A stretch of 36,913 nt of DNA from Coleofasciculaceae cyanobacterium SM2_1_6. Lineage in GTDB: Bacteria > Cyanobacteriota > Cyanobacteriia > Cyanobacteriales > JAAUUE01. The stretch covers positions 1-36,913 of the forward strand of contig JAAUUE010000004.1 in the NCBI GenBank assembly GCA_012031635.1. The letters are read 5' to 3'. Position numbers and translations under genes: made by a program. A model generated the notes under the pieces. It had not been told where the DNA came from, ran no database searches, and saw nothing but the letters and a program-made list of their open reading frames with translations. Of this stretch, positions 27,499 through 36,597 are shown one piece after another; positions within the stretch are counted from its first letter, which is position 1; each line of letters opens with the position of its first letter.

Positions 27499-28173
27499 TC
27501 AACGCTTGATCAAAATTCCCCGCATCCCAGCCTGAGTAGCCCCTTGATAGTCTTCCCGCAGGCTATCACCAATGTGCCATGCCCCAGTGGGAGGACAATT
27601 ATATTTACCGAGGGCCGTAGTAAATATTTGCGCATCTGGCTTAGCGGCTCCGGCTTCCGAAGAAATGGTAATGGAGCTAAAAAAATCCATTAATTCTAAA
27701 ACGTTGAGGACTTGGTAGATGCGACTGTCGAAGTTGGAGATGATCCCTAATTTAATATCTTGACTCCGCCAGTGAGTGAGGGCAGCAATTACTTCTGGAT
27801 AGACAACCCAAGGTTCAGCAGTGGCAAAATAATCATAAAGAGTGAGAAAGAACTTGTCAAAATCAGGAAACTGATCGATCGATCCAGCGAGGGTAAAAGT
27901 TTCCACCGCCAAATCTCGCCACCACTGAAACTCTAATTCCCGGATTTTTTCTGGTTCCTGTTCAGAAAATGCTAGGGGTGTAGCGGCGGCAAAGGCTTGA
28001 TAGAAAGCTCGATCGAGCGGCTCCGCTTCCAATTCCACCCCCTCCCCCTGAGCTACCTGAGCATAGATTGCCCCTACACTCGATCGCACCCCAAATAAAG
28101 TCCCCACAGCATCTAAAAAAATTACTTGAGGGTTTTTGTCTATCAGGGTTACGGGAAGTTCGGGAATGTTCAT
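27499..28173 (-). CDS. HAD-family hydrolase
   Basis: VIFLDAVGTLFGV, LGIISNFDSRIYQVL, GAAKPDAQIF, WHIGDSLREDYQGATQAGMRGILIKR. Confidence 0.85.
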   Translation of the reverse strand: MNIPELPVTLIDKNPQVIFLDAVGTLFGVRSSVGAIYAQVAQGEGVELEAEPLDRAFYQAFAAATPLAFSEQEPEKIRELEFQWWRDLAVETFTLAGSIDQFPDFDKFFLTLYDYFATAEPWVVYPEVIAALTHWRSQDIKLGIISNFDSRIYQVLNVLELMDFFSSITISSEAGAAKPDAQIFTTALGKYNCPPTGAWHIGDSLREDYQGATQAGMRGILIKR

Positions 28174-28232
28174 GGTCAGCTATTGATGATGGCTAGATTT
28201 AAGGGAATCCTAACATTTTTTGTCTAATCTCA

Positions 28233-28330
28233 TATATGGGGAGCCTAAATCACTTGCTAAATTAGATTGCTTCTGTTAGATTACCTTACCCAGCCTTCGG
28301 TGGGTGAAATTATTTAGGAATACTCTATAG
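28233..28330. repeat. Palindromic MITE/REP-like element, family A copy 1 (diverged)
   Basis: gagcctaaatcacttgctaaattagattgcttctg...cccagccttcggtgggtgaaattatttaggaatactctata. Confidence 0.7.
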
Positions 28331-28446
28331 CTTCCTCCCTAATCTAGGGGATGTCTGAAAAGTTAATCGCCGGATAGCCTTGCACCCTTACCCGAATTTT
28401 TTTCTAGAGCAAGCCCTACCAGCCCAGCTATTTTTCAGCAACTGTA

Positions 28447-28543
28447 ATATATAGCGATCCTAAATCATTTTCTAGATTAGATTGCTTCTGGTAGATGATT
28501 TCACCCGCCTTCGGCGGGTGAAATCATCTAGGACTGCTATATT
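28447..28543. repeat. Palindromic MITE/REP-like element, family A copy 2
   Basis: atatagcgatcctaaatcattttctagattagattgcttctggtagatGATTTCACCCGCCttcGGCGGGTGAAATCatctaggactgctatat. Confidence 0.9.
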
Positions 28544-28620
28544 GTTAAAAGGCTTAAAGATGTTTTAAGTTCTAGGTAATTATTTAGGTCGCCACTAGGG
28601 TAGAAATTAGGGTAAAGGTT

Positions 28621-29970
28621 ATGGCAAAGTATAGTCCCCATACAGAGTTGAATCGGCAGGAATTATTGGCAGAGATGGGGGTAGAGTCGATCGCTGACCT
28701 CCTCAAGGTGATCCCCCCAGAACTACAGGAAGTCAAGCTCAATATTCCCAACGGCAAGCCAGAATTAGAAGTCCGACAGCTTCTCCAAGGATTAGCGGCT
28801 CAAAATCAATCCCTAGACCAAGTAGCCGCCTTTTTGGGGGCGGGATGCTATCACCATTTTATTCCCTCGGCGGTGTGGGCGTTGGTGGGTCGGGGGGAAT
28901 TTCTCACCAGCTACACTCCCTACCAACCAGAAGCTGCCCAAGGTTCCCTCCAAGCCATCTTTGAATTTCAGACAGGCATTGCTCGCCTCACGGGAATGCC
29001 CGTGGCAAATGCGTCTCTCTACGATGGAGCCTCGGCCACGGCTGAAGCAGTCCTCATGGCTCTCCGGTTACAAAAGAAGCGATTGCACATCCTTGTGGCA
29101 GGCAGTCTCCATCCTGAATACCGGGAATTATTAACTACCTATCTAGCCGGACTAGAAGTGCAGGTGGCTTCCTTGGGGGTCAATGCGGCGGGAGCCGTGG
29201 ACGATCGCCACCTAGAATCGCAACTTAATGACCAGTGTGCGGCGGTGGTGATCCAGTATCCGAATTTCTACGGCACGGTGGAGGATCTTAAGGCGATCGG
29301 CGATCGAGTCCATGCCGCAGGGGCCCTGTTAATTGTGGTAGTCACCGACCCCACTACTTTAGCAGTGTTGAAAACTCCCGGAGAATTGGGAGCAGATATT
29401 GTTGCCGGAGAAGCCCACTGTCTCGGCACTCCTCCTAGTTTTGGCGGTCCCCATCTGGGAATTTTAGCCGCAAAGTCAGAATTTCTCCGGCAGATTCCCG
29501 GTCGGTTAGTCAGCCTCACAGAAGATTCTCGGGGACAATCCGTGTATACCCTGACCCTGCAAACCAGAGAACAGCACATCCGCCGAGAAAAAGCCACCAG
29601 CAATGTCTGTACCAACCAATCCCTGATGGCAACCGCCGCCGCCGTCTATATGGCTCTGTTGGGTCCCGATGGACTGAAACAAATTGCCACTAATAGTCTG
29701 CAACAAGCCCATGATTTAGCTGCTCAAATTCAAAAGTTACCGGGCTACAAATTAGCCTACCTTGGCACATTTTTCCATGAATTTGTCGTCACCTGTCCCC
29801 TGCCAGCCCTAGAGTTGATCGATCGAGCGATCGCCGCCCAAATTTATCCCGGTGTCGCCCTCTCTCACTGGGATTCTAGCCGCACCCACGACCTCTTAAT
29901 CTGTGTCACCGAAATGAACTCCCCCACAGATATCCAAAAGCTAGTCCAGTTTTTCGCCAGCCAAAGCTAA
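28621..29970 (+). CDS. gcvPA: Glycine dehydrogenase (aminomethyl-transferring) subunit 1, GcvPA-type
   Basis: FLGAGCYHHFIPSAVWALVGRGEFLTSYTPYQPEAAQGSLQAIFEFQTGIARLTGMPVANASLYDGASATAEAVLMA; 449 aa. Confidence 0.9.
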   Translation: MAKYSPHTELNRQELLAEMGVESIADLLKVIPPELQEVKLNIPNGKPELEVRQLLQGLAAQNQSLDQVAAFLGAGCYHHFIPSAVWALVGRGEFLTSYTPYQPEAAQGSLQAIFEFQTGIARLTGMPVANASLYDGASATAEAVLMALRLQKKRLHILVAGSLHPEYRELLTTYLAGLEVQVASLGVNAAGAVDDRHLESQLNDQCAAVVIQYPNFYGTVEDLKAIGDRVHAAGALLIVVVTDPTTLAVLKTPGELGADIVAGEAHCLGTPPSFGGPHLGILAAKSEFLRQIPGRLVSLTEDSRGQSVYTLTLQTREQHIRREKATSNVCTNQSLMATAAAVYMALLGPDGLKQIATNSLQQAHDLAAQIQKLPGYKLAYLGTFFHEFVVTCPLPALELIDRAIAAQIYPGVALSHWDSSRTHDLLICVTEMNSPTDIQKLVQFFASQS

Positions 29971-30062
29971 GTAAAACCCTCATGGCGCAAAGCCTTGCGC
30001 CTCTACAATTGCACCTTACCAGATTAAGAAGCAACATACATTATCATCTCCCACTAACGCCG

Positions 30063-30488
30063 ATGTCCGACCTCCCTGTACCTCCTCTACCTCCTCTACC
30101 TCCTCTACCTCCTCTACCTCCTTCAACACCCCTACCTCCTCTGTCTCCAGAAACCATCTGGGCAATTATCAAAGAAGAAATTGATGACCACACGGTGAAT
30201 GCGCTTTTGTGGGATTGCTTGGGCTATCGCTATGTGGATGGAGAGTGGAACACGAGCGCTGTGGCGGAAACTTGGCGAGATGAATATCCCCTGCCCCCAG
30301 ATTTTATTGAGCAGCGTCCACCTACGGTCAAATTAACTCGATCGATCCCCCCAGAATATAAACAACTCCTCAAGGAAGAATTGGGATTTACGGGTTATAA
30401 AATTGGAGAATTTGGTCCCCGCCAAACCCGCCGAGCCACTGCGGCGAACTGGTTACTGGGTTTTATGAAAACAGCGTCAACTAATTAG
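30063..30488 (+). CDS. DUF1823 family protein with N-terminal PLPPLPP repeat
   Basis: ETIWAIIKEEIDDHTVNALLWDCLGYRY...VKLTRSIPPEYKQLLKEELGFTGYKIGEFGPRQTRRATAANWLL; ATG at 30063 preferred. Confidence 0.85.
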   Translation: MSDLPVPPLPPLPPLPPLPPSTPLPPLSPETIWAIIKEEIDDHTVNALLWDCLGYRYVDGEWNTSAVAETWRDEYPLPPDFIEQRPPTVKLTRSIPPEYKQLLKEELGFTGYKIGEFGPRQTRRATAANWLLGFMKTASTN

Positions 30489-30640
30489 ATCACCGGGAGG
30501 TTCCACGTAGATCACAGGCAGATCACACCAAGGTAGGTACGGTTATGCGATCCCTGAAGGTAGTAGTAATCTCGTTAGGCTAGTGATTAGATAAAGAATT
30601 GCTTTCAGTCTTTTTATTATCTAGTAGTGCTTAAACAGGT

Positions 30641-32188
30641 ATGGATGTCCCCTGCGCTGTGGGGGAAAACCCATTACTTTTGGAGCTAGAGTTAGTTGAG
30701 GATCAGCCGATGCGGAGATGGTTACTGCCAACATTATGGGAAATACTCGCCAGTGAACAAACTGGAAAACTTTCTACAGGTAAAAAGCCTCTAGGCTCTG
30801 CCGATCAACAATGGCAAGTGGCGATCGCTGCTCTCCAACAACTCCTCCAGCAACTCCTGAAAAACCAAGATTCGGCAACTCAAGGATTGATCCTCACTGC
30901 CCCTGCGCCTATTTTTAATAACCCAGAACTCACTACTAGTTTCTCCACAGCTATTTTTAGTCAAGAAATTTTTAATCCCTTTGCTTGGATGCCCCTCCAA
31001 CTGCCCGGACAGCTAGATACAACCCTGACCCCCGATCGACAATACAATCTATCTTTTCTCCCCGGAGATCCCCTGACCAAAGAACAATTTTGTTTAGTTT
31101 TTACCCCAAATTTTAGCCTTGCCATTGTCTTAGGAATTGATGAAGCAGGAGAGAAAAATCTCTTGTTTTCCTTTGCCCCAGAAGATACCTATAGCTGCTG
31201 GTCTGTCCTCAAACCGAGAATTTTATTAGCCAATCCCCAACACTTCAAAGTATTAGAAAATCTACTCCAACAGTATCCCTTAGTTAATCCAGACTATCGG
31301 CTAGTAATGGCATTTAGCCAACAATTAGTTAGCCTCATTCCGCCCCCTAGCAAAGAACCAATTCCCTCCAAGATCGAATCCAAAATTCCCCGCTCAGAGA
31401 CTCCATCTCCTGTACAAGTTCCTGATAATTATCCGGCGATCGATGTGGAGTTATTACAGGCTTTAACTCACGAGGTAAGAACTCCCTTAGCCACGATTAG
31501 AACCATGACTAAATTAATTCTTAAGCACCGAGATCTACCTCCAGAGGTGAGCCGTCGTTTAGAGATGATTGATGCTGAGTGTACGGAGCAAATTAACCGG
31601 ATGGAGTTAATTTTTAAGGCAACGGAACTGGAAACTCAAGTAGTTAAGGATCATGGGATGAATTTAACTGCTATGTCTCTATCTCAAGTGTTGCATCATA
31701 GTATTCCCCGGTGGCAAAAACAGGCAGAAAAATATAATATTAGCCTTGAGGTTTCTGTTCCCCAAAAACTACCGAATGTTGTTAGTAACCCAGCGATGTT
31801 AGACCAAGTTTTAAGTGGTTTAATTGAAAACTTTACTCGGACTTTAAATGCGGGGAGTTTAATTCAGATCGAGGTGAATCTGGCGGGCGATCGCCTGAAA
31901 ATGCAAGTTCAATATCAAAATGGTCAGAACAATCATCAAGCTAATCAAGGTGACACTAACCACAAACCAAATCTCAACTATATGAGTTTTGCTCCCAATT
32001 TTAAATCCTTGGGGCAGCTATTAATGCTCCAACCAGAAACTGGTTCTTTGAGTTTAAATTTGAATGTCACTAAGAATTTATTTCAAGCTCTCGGTGGTAA
32101 GTTAATTGTACGGCAGCGCCCAGAGCAAGGGGAAGTTATGACGATTTACTTGCCGTTGTATTTTCAATGCGATCGATCTCCATCTTGA
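30641..32188 (+). CDS. Sensor histidine kinase-like protein with degenerate ATPase region
   Basis: HisKA ALTHEVRTPLATIRTMTKLILKHRDLPPEVSRRLEMIDAECTEQI; C-terminal FQALGGKLIVRQRPEQGEVMTIYLPL. Confidence 0.75.
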   Translation: MDVPCAVGENPLLLELELVEDQPMRRWLLPTLWEILASEQTGKLSTGKKPLGSADQQWQVAIAALQQLLQQLLKNQDSATQGLILTAPAPIFNNPELTTSFSTAIFSQEIFNPFAWMPLQLPGQLDTTLTPDRQYNLSFLPGDPLTKEQFCLVFTPNFSLAIVLGIDEAGEKNLLFSFAPEDTYSCWSVLKPRILLANPQHFKVLENLLQQYPLVNPDYRLVMAFSQQLVSLIPPPSKEPIPSKIESKIPRSETPSPVQVPDNYPAIDVELLQALTHEVRTPLATIRTMTKLILKHRDLPPEVSRRLEMIDAECTEQINRMELIFKATELETQVVKDHGMNLTAMSLSQVLHHSIPRWQKQAEKYNISLEVSVPQKLPNVVSNPAMLDQVLSGLIENFTRTLNAGSLIQIEVNLAGDRLKMQVQYQNGQNNHQANQGDTNHKPNLNYMSFAPNFKSLGQLLMLQPETGSLSLNLNVTKNLFQALGGKLIVRQRPEQGEVMTIYLPLYFQCDRSPS

Positions 32189-32294
32189 AGGGTTGAGCGA
32201 TCGAAGTTAGCTTATTTATATTTTATGAACTTTAATTTATCGAACTTTATAATAGAACTTTGATAATAGAACTTTGTGTAGAGCCTAAGTAACT

Positions 32295-32444
32295 ATGCCT
32301 CGTCAACGCCTAAAATCTGATTTTCCCAGCAAAATTTGTCCTGTGTGTGGTTTATCTTTCCAGTGGCGGAAGAAATGGGCAGATTGTTGGGATGAAGTTA
32401 AGTACTGCTCCGATCGCTGTCGCCGCCGCAAATCGCAGGTATAG
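32295..32444 (+). CDS. DUF2256-like small zinc-binding protein (49 aa), absent from the supplied ORF track
   Basis: MPRQRLKSDFPSKICPVCGLSFQWRKKWADCWDEVKYCSDRCRRRKSQV*. Confidence 0.8.
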   Translation: MPRQRLKSDFPSKICPVCGLSFQWRKKWADCWDEVKYCSDRCRRRKSQV

Positions 32445-32533
32445 TACTAGACAGATTAATTAGGACAAGACCAGATACGTTGGCTGAGCGAAGTCGCAGC
32501 CGAATTCGTCCTAACTTTTATGGCAACGACTAT
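32439..32533 (+). repeat. MITE-like element copy 2 (inverted partner of 27010..27110)
   Basis: tatagtactagacagattaattaggacaagaccagatacgttggctgagcgaagtcgcagccgaattcgtcctaacttttatggcaacgactata. Confidence 0.85.
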
Positions 32534-32644
32534 AAATTAACAGGTAGATTCCCATAAATCGATAAAAATAATCCAAAGGAACTTTTGGGTTAGTATAAGC
32601 TAGCTGAATTCTAGTGATTTTACCTAATCTTTTGGTGGTGGAGT

Positions 32645-33154
32645 ATGCGAATTTTTGGAAAGGTGGTTCGATCGAGTGCCTTGATCTTAGTCGGGCTGGC
32701 AGGAAGTTTGGGGATAGCTCAGCCGGGATTTGCCCAAGCTGCCTACGGGAGCTACGTGGGGATTGGGGGCGGTTTAGGCTTGTCGGGGCGGGGCGATCGT
32801 AGTGGAGGAGTGGTGATCACTGGGCGGTATCGCCTCCTCGAAGCTCCGGTATCCCTGCGGGCGCAAACCATTATCGGTAACGGCGGGGCAGCGATTATTC
32901 CTACGGTTTCCTACGATATTCCCCTCAACTGGCAGACTGAGGCCTATGTGGGTGCTGGAGTGAGCATTCCGACTGGGAATAACTCTCCCGTGGGCGATAA
33001 AGTTGGTTTGGCAATCCAACCCGGCGTAGACTACGCCATTCCCGGCAGTAATACAGTGATTTTTGGGAATGCAGTAATTGCCTTTGATGCCTATCGTAAC
33101 GGCGGCGGGACAGCAGTTTCTGTTCAAGGCGGCGTAGGTTTCCAGTTACGGTGA
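32645..33154 (+). CDS. Secreted/outer-membrane small beta-rich protein
   Basis: Signal peptide MRIFGKVVRSSALILVGLAGSLGIAQPGFAQA; Gly-rich alternating strands ending in VQGGVGFQLR. Confidence 0.6.
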   Translation: MRIFGKVVRSSALILVGLAGSLGIAQPGFAQAAYGSYVGIGGGLGLSGRGDRSGGVVITGRYRLLEAPVSLRAQTIIGNGGAAIIPTVSYDIPLNWQTEAYVGAGVSIPTGNNSPVGDKVGLAIQPGVDYAIPGSNTVIFGNAVIAFDAYRNGGGTAVSVQGGVGFQLR

Positions 33155-33295
33155 GGTCTAATCTCTGGAGTCACCCCAGCAGGGAGTTAATAGACAAAGC
33201 AAAACAAAGCAAAACTCAGTCTAACCTCTAATTTTGTGGGACTCCCTTAAATCAGCCTAATCTACAAACCTAGGGCAAAACTGGAGCGGGTTGAG

Positions 33296-33436
33296 ATGAA
33301 TCAATCAGTGGTTAAAGCCCACGCCACGCTGCTCAAGACAACTAAAGTCCTAACTCCAAGAACCAAGAAGAACAAAGTCTTTATGGTTTCCCGCAACTTG
33401 GGCGTAGCTCCAGAAATTAATCTGAGAAAAGATTAA
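33296..33436 (+). CDS. Small ORF of uncertain status (46 aa)
   Basis: MNQSVVKAHATLLKTTKVLTPRTKKNKVFMVSRNLGVAPEINLRKD*; no clear RBS. Confidence 0.2.
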   Translation: MNQSVVKAHATLLKTTKVLTPRTKKNKVFMVSRNLGVAPEINLRKD

Positions 33437-33537
33437 ACTAAAAATTAGGAATAAAACTAGCGATTTTTGTTAAGGTTAGTTTATGCAGCTTTGTTTTTTA
33501 ATTTACTAATTTACTAAATTTTCCAAAAATCAAGAAT

Positions 33538-33930
33538 TTGCCTATGCTAGCGCCAATGCGAGTTTATGTACTGTTGTTTAATCCGAGAACTGAAAATGAG
33601 GGAATTCACTCCGTCCGGGTGGGCGATCGAGACAAAATCTTCATGTTTAAGTCTGAGGATGATGCAACTCGTTATGCCTTGATGCTGGAAGCGCAGGATT
33701 TCCCTGTGCCAGTGGTGGAAGAAATGCCAGAGGATGAGGTGATTGAGTTTTGTAATAGCCAAGGCTTTGATTACGAAGTGCTGGAAGAGGGGATGCTAGT
33801 TTTACCTCCGGAAGGGAATTTAGAATCCACAGATTGGCAACCAGATGGAGCTAATTCCCGTGGTTCAAAATCTAGCCCAGAGGTCTCTGACCTCGATCGC
33901 ATTCGTCGCCAGCTAGAAGGATTATTGTGA
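33538..33930 (+). CDS. DUF3110 domain-containing protein
   Basis: MRVYVLLFNPRTENEGIHSVRVGDRDKIFMFKSEDDATRYALMLEAQDFPVPVVEE. Confidence 0.85.
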   Translation: MPMLAPMRVYVLLFNPRTENEGIHSVRVGDRDKIFMFKSEDDATRYALMLEAQDFPVPVVEEMPEDEVIEFCNSQGFDYEVLEEGMLVLPPEGNLESTDWQPDGANSRGSKSSPEVSDLDRIRRQLEGLL

Positions 33931-34841
33931 GCAACACCGCATTCCGGGGACATTTACTCACCGAGCAGGCGAACCCCCAAAGCCAAAACCTCGACCAGCT
34001 TAGTTCCCTAGAATTAGTGGAGCTATTTAACCAAGAGGATGCCCAGACCCTTGCTGCCATTGCTGGGGCTAAATTAAAGTTGGCTGAGGTAATCGATCGA
34101 GCAGCCCAGTCCCTGAGCCGGGGCGGGAGATTATTTTATATTGGCGCCGGAACTAGTGGGCGCTTGGGGGTTTTGGATGCCGCCGAATGTCCCCCCACTT
34201 TCTGCACGCCGCCCGAATTAGTCCAGGGAATTATTGCCGGCGGAGCCGGGGCTTTGGTACGGAGTTCTGAAGATTTGGAAGATAAGCCAGAGGACGGGGC
34301 AGAGGCGATCGCCCATCGGCAGATTCATGAGTCAGACCTAGTAATTGGGATCACTGCCGGAGGCACAACTCCTTACGTCCACGGAGCTTTGAATGCAGCA
34401 AAACAAAGGGGCGCAACAACGGTGTTTATAGCCTGTGTCCCACCAGATCAAGTCCCAGTGGAAAAGGTTGATATTGATATCCGGCTCTTGGTAGGGGCAG
34501 AAATTTTAGCGGGTTCCACCAGATTGAAGGCAGGCACAGTGACAAAAATGGCGCTGAATATCATTTCCACCGGAGTCATGGTGCGCCTTGGCAAGGTCTA
34601 CGGTAATCGCATGGTAGACGTGGCTGTCACCAATAATAAGTTGCTCGATCGAGCCTTACGGATTCTCCAAGACTTGACTGACCTGAACCGAGAAGAGGCC
34701 CGGGAACTTCTAGAAAAGAGCGATCGCAAGGTTAAATTAGCTCTCCTGATGCACTGGGGTAAGGTAGACGCTGCCACTGGGTTAACGCTATTAGCAGAGC
34801 ATAATGGTAATCTAAGAAATACCCTAAATAGTCTTAAATAG
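33927..34841 (+). CDS. murQ: N-acetylmuramic acid 6-phosphate etherase
   Basis: GGRLFYIGAGTSGRLGVLDAAECPPTFCTPPELVQGIIAGG; GTG start overlapping the upstream stop. Confidence 0.95.
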   Translation: MSNTAFRGHLLTEQANPQSQNLDQLSSLELVELFNQEDAQTLAAIAGAKLKLAEVIDRAAQSLSRGGRLFYIGAGTSGRLGVLDAAECPPTFCTPPELVQGIIAGGAGALVRSSEDLEDKPEDGAEAIAHRQIHESDLVIGITAGGTTPYVHGALNAAKQRGATTVFIACVPPDQVPVEKVDIDIRLLVGAEILAGSTRLKAGTVTKMALNIISTGVMVRLGKVYGNRMVDVAVTNNKLLDRALRILQDLTDLNREEARELLEKSDRKVKLALLMHWGKVDAATGLTLLAEHNGNLRNTLNSLK

Positions 34842-34850
34842 TAATTTTTA

Positions 34851-34945
34851 ATATATGGCGATCCTAAATCATTTTCTAAATTAGATTGCTGCTGGTAGGT
34901 GATTTCACCCGCCGCCGGCGGGTGAAATCATTTAGGACTGCTATA
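34851..34945. repeat. Palindromic MITE/REP-like element, family A copy 3
   Basis: atatggcgatcctaaatcattttctaaattagattgctgctggtaggtGATTTCACCCGCCgccGGCGGGTGAAATCatttaggactgctata. Confidence 0.9.
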
Positions 34946-35080
34946 GTAGGGCGAGCATTGCCCACCTTACACCCCTAACTCACAACATCAATAGTAGATT
35001 AGTAGATAAAACCTTATTTTGCATAAGCCTTACTGAACTCTTAAAATCTAAAATCTTAAAATCTTAAAATATCAACTTTT

Positions 35081-36597
35081 ATGTTTACTACTTCAGAAAC
35101 AACTACGATCATTTTTATTGTGATCATTGCCCTCGGAGTCTTGGGCTGGGGCTTTAATCGAGCGAGAGCCTACGGCAAATTTGGAATACTTTCGTGGTTG
35201 CAGTCCGTAGCTTTGATTGTGCCTTGGTTAGTATTTTTTGGTTTAATTGGCTTTGGCATTTATCTTAACTTAGTCGGGATTTTGTTCCTATTAGTTGTCT
35301 CTACTGGTTTTTATATCTGGCTGGGGCGAGAGCTGCGGGCGGCGGGGCAGGATGCTTTGTTGCGGGAACGGGCAGCCCAGTTGTTACAAGCCAGAATGGC
35401 GGCGGAAAATCCTGAAAATCCTGCGAACCCCGAAAATGCAGATAATCCTTTAGCTGCGGTGCTTGAGGTGCAAGACTTAACAATTCCTGATGAGGATTTA
35501 AAGACCATACAGGGGATCTTTGGCATTGATACCTTTTTTGCCACCAAGACTATTCCCTACGAACAGGGGGTGATTTTTCAAGGCAATCTCCGGGGAGAAC
35601 CGAGCGCTGTCCACGAGAAATTGTCCGCAACCCTAAAGGAAAGATTAGCCGATCGATATCGGCTATTTCTCGTAGAAAATCCAGAGGGAAAACCTGTGGT
35701 GATTGTTTTACCCGCCAGTGCGGATCCCCAGCCTTTGACCACGGGGCAGAAAATTCTCGCCAGCGTCCTGTTTTTGGTGACTTTGGCAACTACCGGAGAA
35801 ACCGTGGGGCTATTCTTTGGGTTTGATTTATTCGCCGAGGTCGATCGATTCCGGGAGATTCTGCCCGTGAGTATCGGCATTTGGGTAATTTTGGCTGCCC
35901 ATGAAATTGCTCATCAGGTGATGGCAAAACAGCGAGGCGTGAAATTTAGTCTGCCGTTTTTTATTCCCAGTCTCCAGATTGCCACCTTTGGGGCGATTAA
36001 CCGTTTTCAGTCGTTGTTACCTAGTCGGAGTACCTTATTTGATGTGGCGATCGCTGGCCCCGCCGCCGGGGGATTACTTCAGTGATTTTGCTAGTTACGG
36101 GTTTACTCCTTTCCCATGCAGGCAGCACGTTCCAAATGCCCACAGAGTTTTTCCAAGGCTCAATCCTTGTGGGAACCCTCGCAAAAGTTGTCCTCGGCAG
36201 TGCTTTACAGGAAAAAATTGTGGATGTTCATCCCTTAGTCATTGTCGGTTGGTTGGGCTTGGTGTTGACGGCGTTAAACCTCATGCCTGCCGGACAGCTA
36301 GACGGGGGCAGAATTGTCCAAGCCATCTACGGCAGAAAAACCGCCCAAAGAACCACGATCGCCACCCTGATCCTGTTGGGAATTGTCTCTTTTATTAACC
36401 CTGCCAACCCGGTAATTCTCTACTGGTTGGTGATCATTGCTTTCCTGCAACGGGGACTAGAACGACCCACTCTCAACGAAATTAGCGAACCAGATGATGC
36501 CCGTGCTGCCTTGGGTTTGTTAGCCCTATTCCTGATGATTGCCACCATGATTCCCCTCACTCCGGGACTGGCTGGCAGACTAGGAATTGGAGGTTAA
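35081..36597 (+). pseudogene. Site-2 protease-type M50 metalloprotease (EGY-like), frameshifted at about 36075-36085
   Basis: GNLRGEPS motif, AAHEIAHQVMAKQRGV HExxH; frame changes after GPAAGGLL to VILLVTGLLLSHAG; LDGGRIVQAIYGRK in the second frame. Confidence 0.85.

Noticed and set aside
33296-33436. Transposase remnant at the small Lys/Arg-rich ORF
   Set aside because: No recognisable transposase motif or terminal repeats; kept only as a low-confidence small ORF.
7852-36597. Programmed ribosomal frameshifting as the explanation for the split genes
   Set aside because: The shift sites do not share a heptameric slippery motif, both +1 and -1 corrections are needed, and the affected families are normally single-frame; simple indels or sequencing errors are more likely.
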